This document shows positions 61,473 to 64,000 of a stretch of 64,000 nucleotides of DNA, piece after piece. The position numbers and the translations under genes are program-made. The notes under the pieces were generated by a model that saw only the letters and a list, made by a program, of their open reading frames with translations, searched no databases and had not been told where the DNA came from. The DNA is taken from the NCBI RefSeq assembly GCF_900102535.1, contig NZ_FNBP01000002.1, forward strand, positions 397,128-461,127, read 5' to 3'. The stretch comes from Sulfitobacter delicatus (GTDB lineage Bacteria; Pseudomonadota; Alphaproteobacteria; Rhodobacterales; Rhodobacteraceae). The first letter of the stretch is position 1. Each line of letters starts with the position of its first letter.

Positions 61473-62483
61473 TTATTCGGCGGGAAGTGCGGGCACGCCG
61501 TCTTTCCATACGTCCCAATCGGCGACGATGCGGTCAACCAAGGGCGCGCCGACGAGGGTGATGTTCTGCACCGTCTCGGCAAAGCCGCCTGCGGTCTCAC
61601 CCGGCGCGGGGTCGAGGTGCTCCAGCGTGGTTTCATCCGGGTGACCTTGGTCAAAGTTCACCGCGCCGCGCAGGCTGGCGATTCGGTCGGTGCCGTGCAG
61701 ACGTTTGATGACCAGCGCGATGGCGGCGGCCTCCATTTCGGTGATCATATAGTCGTCGGCTTCGTAAAGCTCGGCCATATACTGCGCCTCTTCCGACAGG
61801 CCCGGCCCGTGAAAGAAGGTGTCGCCGGTCATATGGGTGCCGACCTTGACGCTGGGCGCGGCTTGGGCGGCCTCGTCGGGATAGCGCTGGCGGTATTGGC
61901 GGGCTGCGTCGCTGTCCTGCATCTCGACCTTTTCAGAAAGGGAAACGCCCCAGTTCACCAGTTGCTCGTTCAGCTCAAAGCGGCGGTAGTCCTCATAGCC
62001 CGCGCGCGGCATGAAGACCGGCGCGTCGGGCTCGCCTTCTTCGGGCGCCCAACGGTGGCCGAGGTCATAATCGATAAGCCAGCTGCCCCAGACCACGTCG
62101 CCAATAGTCCCGCGAGACGGCGGGGTGCCCGCGACGCCCGAGAGCATGAAATAGGTCTGCGAGAAGTCGTAAGCAGGGTTGAGCAGGATCGCCTGCATAG
62201 AGGCCGAGGAGTTCACTTTGCCCATGCCCAGCACCGAGCCGCAGACGCCGTCGTCGTTGCAATACATGTCGGAAAAGGCGCCGGGGATCTCTTGGGCCTC
62301 GGCTTCGGTCCAGTATTTCTCGTACCAGTGCTGGAGCTCGCCCGCCCGGTCGCCGGTGTTGTCGCCAATCTCGAACATCGCACCGATGAAGACTTTGACG
62401 GGCATGGGTTCCTGCGCGGCCAAGGGCGTGGCAAGGGTGGAGAGGGCCAGACCGGCGAGGCCCGGCGCGAAGTGCTTCAGCAT
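61473..62483 (-). CDS. Purine nucleoside permease (NUP family)
   Basis: 336 residues from the ATG at 62483. Signal peptide MLKHFAPGLAGLALSTLATPLAA, then VKVFIGAMFEIGDNTGDRAGELQHWYEKYW, VLGMGKVNSSASMQAILL, YFMLSGVAGTPPSRGTIGDVVWGSWLIDYDLGHRW, THMTGDTFFHGPGLSEEAQYM and MTEMEAAAIALVIKRL. These are NUP-family motifs, a fold akin to purine nucleoside phosphorylase. Described as a nucleoside permease in fungi; in bacteria it is periplasmic. Fits the guaD-type purine genes elsewhere in the window. Confidence 0.88.
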   Translation of the reverse strand: MLKHFAPGLAGLALSTLATPLAAQEPMPVKVFIGAMFEIGDNTGDRAGELQHWYEKYWTEAEAQEIPGAFSDMYCNDDGVCGSVLGMGKVNSSASMQAILLNPAYDFSQTYFMLSGVAGTPPSRGTIGDVVWGSWLIDYDLGHRWAPEEGEPDAPVFMPRAGYEDYRRFELNEQLVNWGVSLSEKVEMQDSDAARQYRQRYPDEAAQAAPSVKVGTHMTGDTFFHGPGLSEEAQYMAELYEADDYMITEMEAAAIALVIKRLHGTDRIASLRGAVNFDQGHPDETTLEHLDPAPGETAGGFAETVQNITLVGAPLVDRIVADWDVWKDGVPALPAE

Positions 62484-62621
62484 GATATGTCCTTCTTGGA
62501 TTGCGGCCCCTGCGCAACGCAGCGGCACGGCCCCTATAGAAGGTGACGTAGGGGAAACCAAGCCATTGGCAAGCGATCCGGCGCTTCGGATGCGGAGAGT
62601 TGGTCATATGGGAAGTGCTGG

Positions 62622-62692
<71 letters not shown>

Positions 62693-63139
62693 GCTGCAAA
62701 ACCATCTACTATTTCATGCCTATGGGAGCGTCAAGTACAGCTGGCTGGCTACGTGCAGATTAGGGATTTAAGCGACGGCATTCGGGCTAAAGCGGTGCAG
62801 GAGACTGATCAATCGCGATTGTATTGTTTTGAGCCTACCGGGCAACGCAAGTTGCTGAAATTTACTTCATCGTAGCCGCATTGTTCGCCTATTGGTGTAA
62901 TCGCTAAGTACCATTTGGCCGAAATAGCGCATGCCTTGGCCCTGAGGCGCTTTCAGCTTCTTCCCATCTGTCACTTTTGCCCTCCTAACTTGGTACGCCA
63001 TAAATGACCTTAAGAGACCGCGCTTCTTCGTTAAAATGGCAGCGCTTATCCTGCGCACCACGCGTTTTCTTCTGACAATGCCACGCTGATTAATGGCCGC
63101 CGCCCAGTTCTGGGCGAGCGGCGCATCAATCTTATGCTG
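62693..63139. other. AT-richer intergenic stretch beside tRNA-Gly
   Basis: About 450 bp between the tRNA 5' end and the end of the RTX gene. GC content drops visibly. A 64-codon frame (62867-63061, minus) begins MVRRISAAILTKKRGLL but lacks a ribosome site and a family. It may be a gene remnant. Confidence 0.45.
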
Positions 63140-64000
63140 CTACAGGAAGAGGAAGTCATCCTCCGTCAGGTTGCCGACAGTGACACCCGTCAAGGTGACG
63201 CTGGCCCCGCCGAAGTTTACAAAGGCGTCCCCATCCACTTGTGTCAACGAAAGTTCAGAAAAAGAGCTGGCTTTGAGGTTCTCTCCTACGACCAATAGAT
63301 CGGCCCCAATCTCAAAATCCAAAACGAGATCGCTTCCGTGGGATCGCTCAAAATGGAACTCGTCGCTACCCTCGCCACCAATTAGCGTATCGTCGCCGCG
63401 CCCTCCAACCAGAGTATCGTTGCCGCTGTTACCACTCAGAATATCCGCGCCGTTCTCCCCGAAAAGTTCGTCGTTACCAGCTCCGCCGCCAATAATGTCG
63501 TCACCATTTCCAGAACGGATAGTATCGTCCCCACTGAGGCCAAATAGCTCTTGAATACCATTCCGCGTCACAATCAGATCATCCTGAGACGTACCCACGG
63601 AGTCTGAACTGAGAGCGTCGATAGTGAAAAAGACATCCCCCGTGGCCGAACCACCTTCACCATCTGTAAGCGTATATTGAAAGCAATCCTCTCCAACAAA
63701 GTAGTCGCTGGGAGAGTAGATGAAGCTACCGTCTGACTGAACAAAGACGGTGCCGCCCTCCTTAGTTTGATATTCTCCGGGCAACACTGAAAGCGGATCG
63801 CCATCTACGTCACTGTCCTCACCGTTTCCGTTGTCATCAAGAAAATTACCGACAACGTCCTGCCCCCTGAGACCGGCAAAGGCATCTGTAGACGCAATTG
63901 GGAGATCATTCGTGCCGGTCACCGTCACCGTGACCAAGGCCGAGGAGGTCCCGCCATTGCCGTCGCTGATCTCGTAGAGGATCTCCACCGTCGCCGTCTC
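63140..64000 (-). CDS. RTX-type calcium-binding protein with cadherin/VCBS-like repeats, 5' part outside window
   Basis: 287 C-terminal residues; the frame is open to the window edge. Upstream part: SALVTVTVTGTNDLPIAS and DDNGNGEDSDVDGDPLSV, then GSFIYSPSDYFVGEDCFQYTLTDGEGGSATG, the layout of VCBS/cadherin-like tandem domains. Then RTX nonapeptides: LFGLSGDDTIRSGNGDDIIG, GGAGNDELFGENGADILSGN, SGNDTLVGGRGDDTLIGGEGSDEF, about six to seven units, and a C-terminal export domain ending LTEDDFLFL. A type I secretion substrate, probably a large adhesin. About 50% GC in a sampled line, lower than the rest of the window. Confidence 0.88.
   Translation of the reverse strand, partial: ETATVEILYEISDGNGGTSSALVTVTVTGTNDLPIASTDAFAGLRGQDVVGNFLDDNGNGEDSDVDGDPLSVLPGEYQTKEGGTVFVQSDGSFIYSPSDYFVGEDCFQYTLTDGEGGSATGDVFFTIDALSSDSVGTSQDDLIVTRNGIQELFGLSGDDTIRSGNGDDIIGGGAGNDELFGENGADILSGNSGNDTLVGGRGDDTLIGGEGSDEFHFERSHGSDLVLDFEIGADLLVVGENLKASSFSELSLTQVDGDAFVNFGGASVTLTGVTVGNLTEDDFLFL

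Noticed and set aside
62867..63061. 64-codon minus-strand frame by tRNA-Gly
   Set aside because: Basic short frame in AT-richer DNA without ribosome site; might be a remnant but cannot be supported.

Overview
The window reads as about 64 kb of chromosome from a marine Roseobacter-group alphaproteobacterium (Rhodobacteraceae; Sulfitobacter-like is my best guess, not proven). Support: GC near 60% in sampled stretches, a propionyl-CoA carboxylase / methylmalonyl-CoA mutase cluster with an ScfR/PccR-type regulator and its TTTGCAAA-type sites, a betIBA choline-to-betaine operon, an alphaproteobacterial RNase P RNA, and a DUF1127 operon followed by CCUCCUCCC stem-loops of the cuckoo/CcsR type known from Rhodobacter. 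No phage, IS element, CRISPR array or replication origin was seen.

Layout. 1-14.2 kb: propionate assimilation (pccB, pccA, scpA) on the minus strand with small lipoprotein and unknown genes between them, interrupted by an AT-richer Mrr-type restriction endonuclease gene; a Bcr/CflA-type MFS pump and the regulator pccR on the plus strand; then a secreted SNase-family nuclease. 14.3-18.2 kb: betA, betB, betI with a palindromic operator over the betI -35 box. 18.2-21.5 kb: EamA transporter, divergent argO/argP-type pair, yebC. 21.7-29.2 kb: two SLC13/RCK permeases flanking a secreted protein, a repeat protein with 34 exact-length 24-bp units, and an APH-fold kinase. 29.3-36.9 kb: ymdB-type phosphoesterase, 5-formyl-THF cyclo-ligase, mgtE, guaD, CAP protein, 8-oxoguanine-deaminase-type hydrolase, hisN-type phosphatase, XRE regulator. 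37.5-41.5 kb: Bax-inhibitor-1 protein, a decayed MFS gene, a VIT-family transporter, a UPF0173 hydrolase.

41.9-48.8 kb is housekeeping: gatC, gatA, an excalibur lipoprotein, an AmpD-like amidase, rnpB, rpmG, tadA, rluB. 48.9-56.3 kb is a plus-strand run that looks like a membrane-stress locus: XpaC-like, TelA-like, a DUF2927 lipoprotein, an SPFH-GYF protein, a cytochrome b561-like protein and a zinc-ribbon membrane protein, followed by a nitroreductase and dtd. 56.4-57.1 kb holds two DUF1127-type genes and three tandem hairpins with an identical 10-nt loop, the most striking RNA element here. 57.5-62.5 kb: acyl-CoA synthetase, MsbA-like ABC exporter, purine nucleoside permease. tRNA-Gly(TCC) then precedes an AT-richer end containing the C-terminal part of an RTX/cadherin-like secreted protein cut by the window edge.

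How parts connect: propionyl-CoA is carboxylated by PccBA and isomerised by the mutase under PccR; BetIBA makes glycine betaine in response to choline; the 49-57 kb block together with the CCUCCUCCC RNAs suggests envelope and general-stress responses. Two dispersed repeat families punctuate intergenic regions: one with a TTTTTGGCCAAAAATACTT core (three good copies and one diverged), and one GC-rich mosaic family (about 33.65, 41.6-41.9 and 46.0-46.2 kb).
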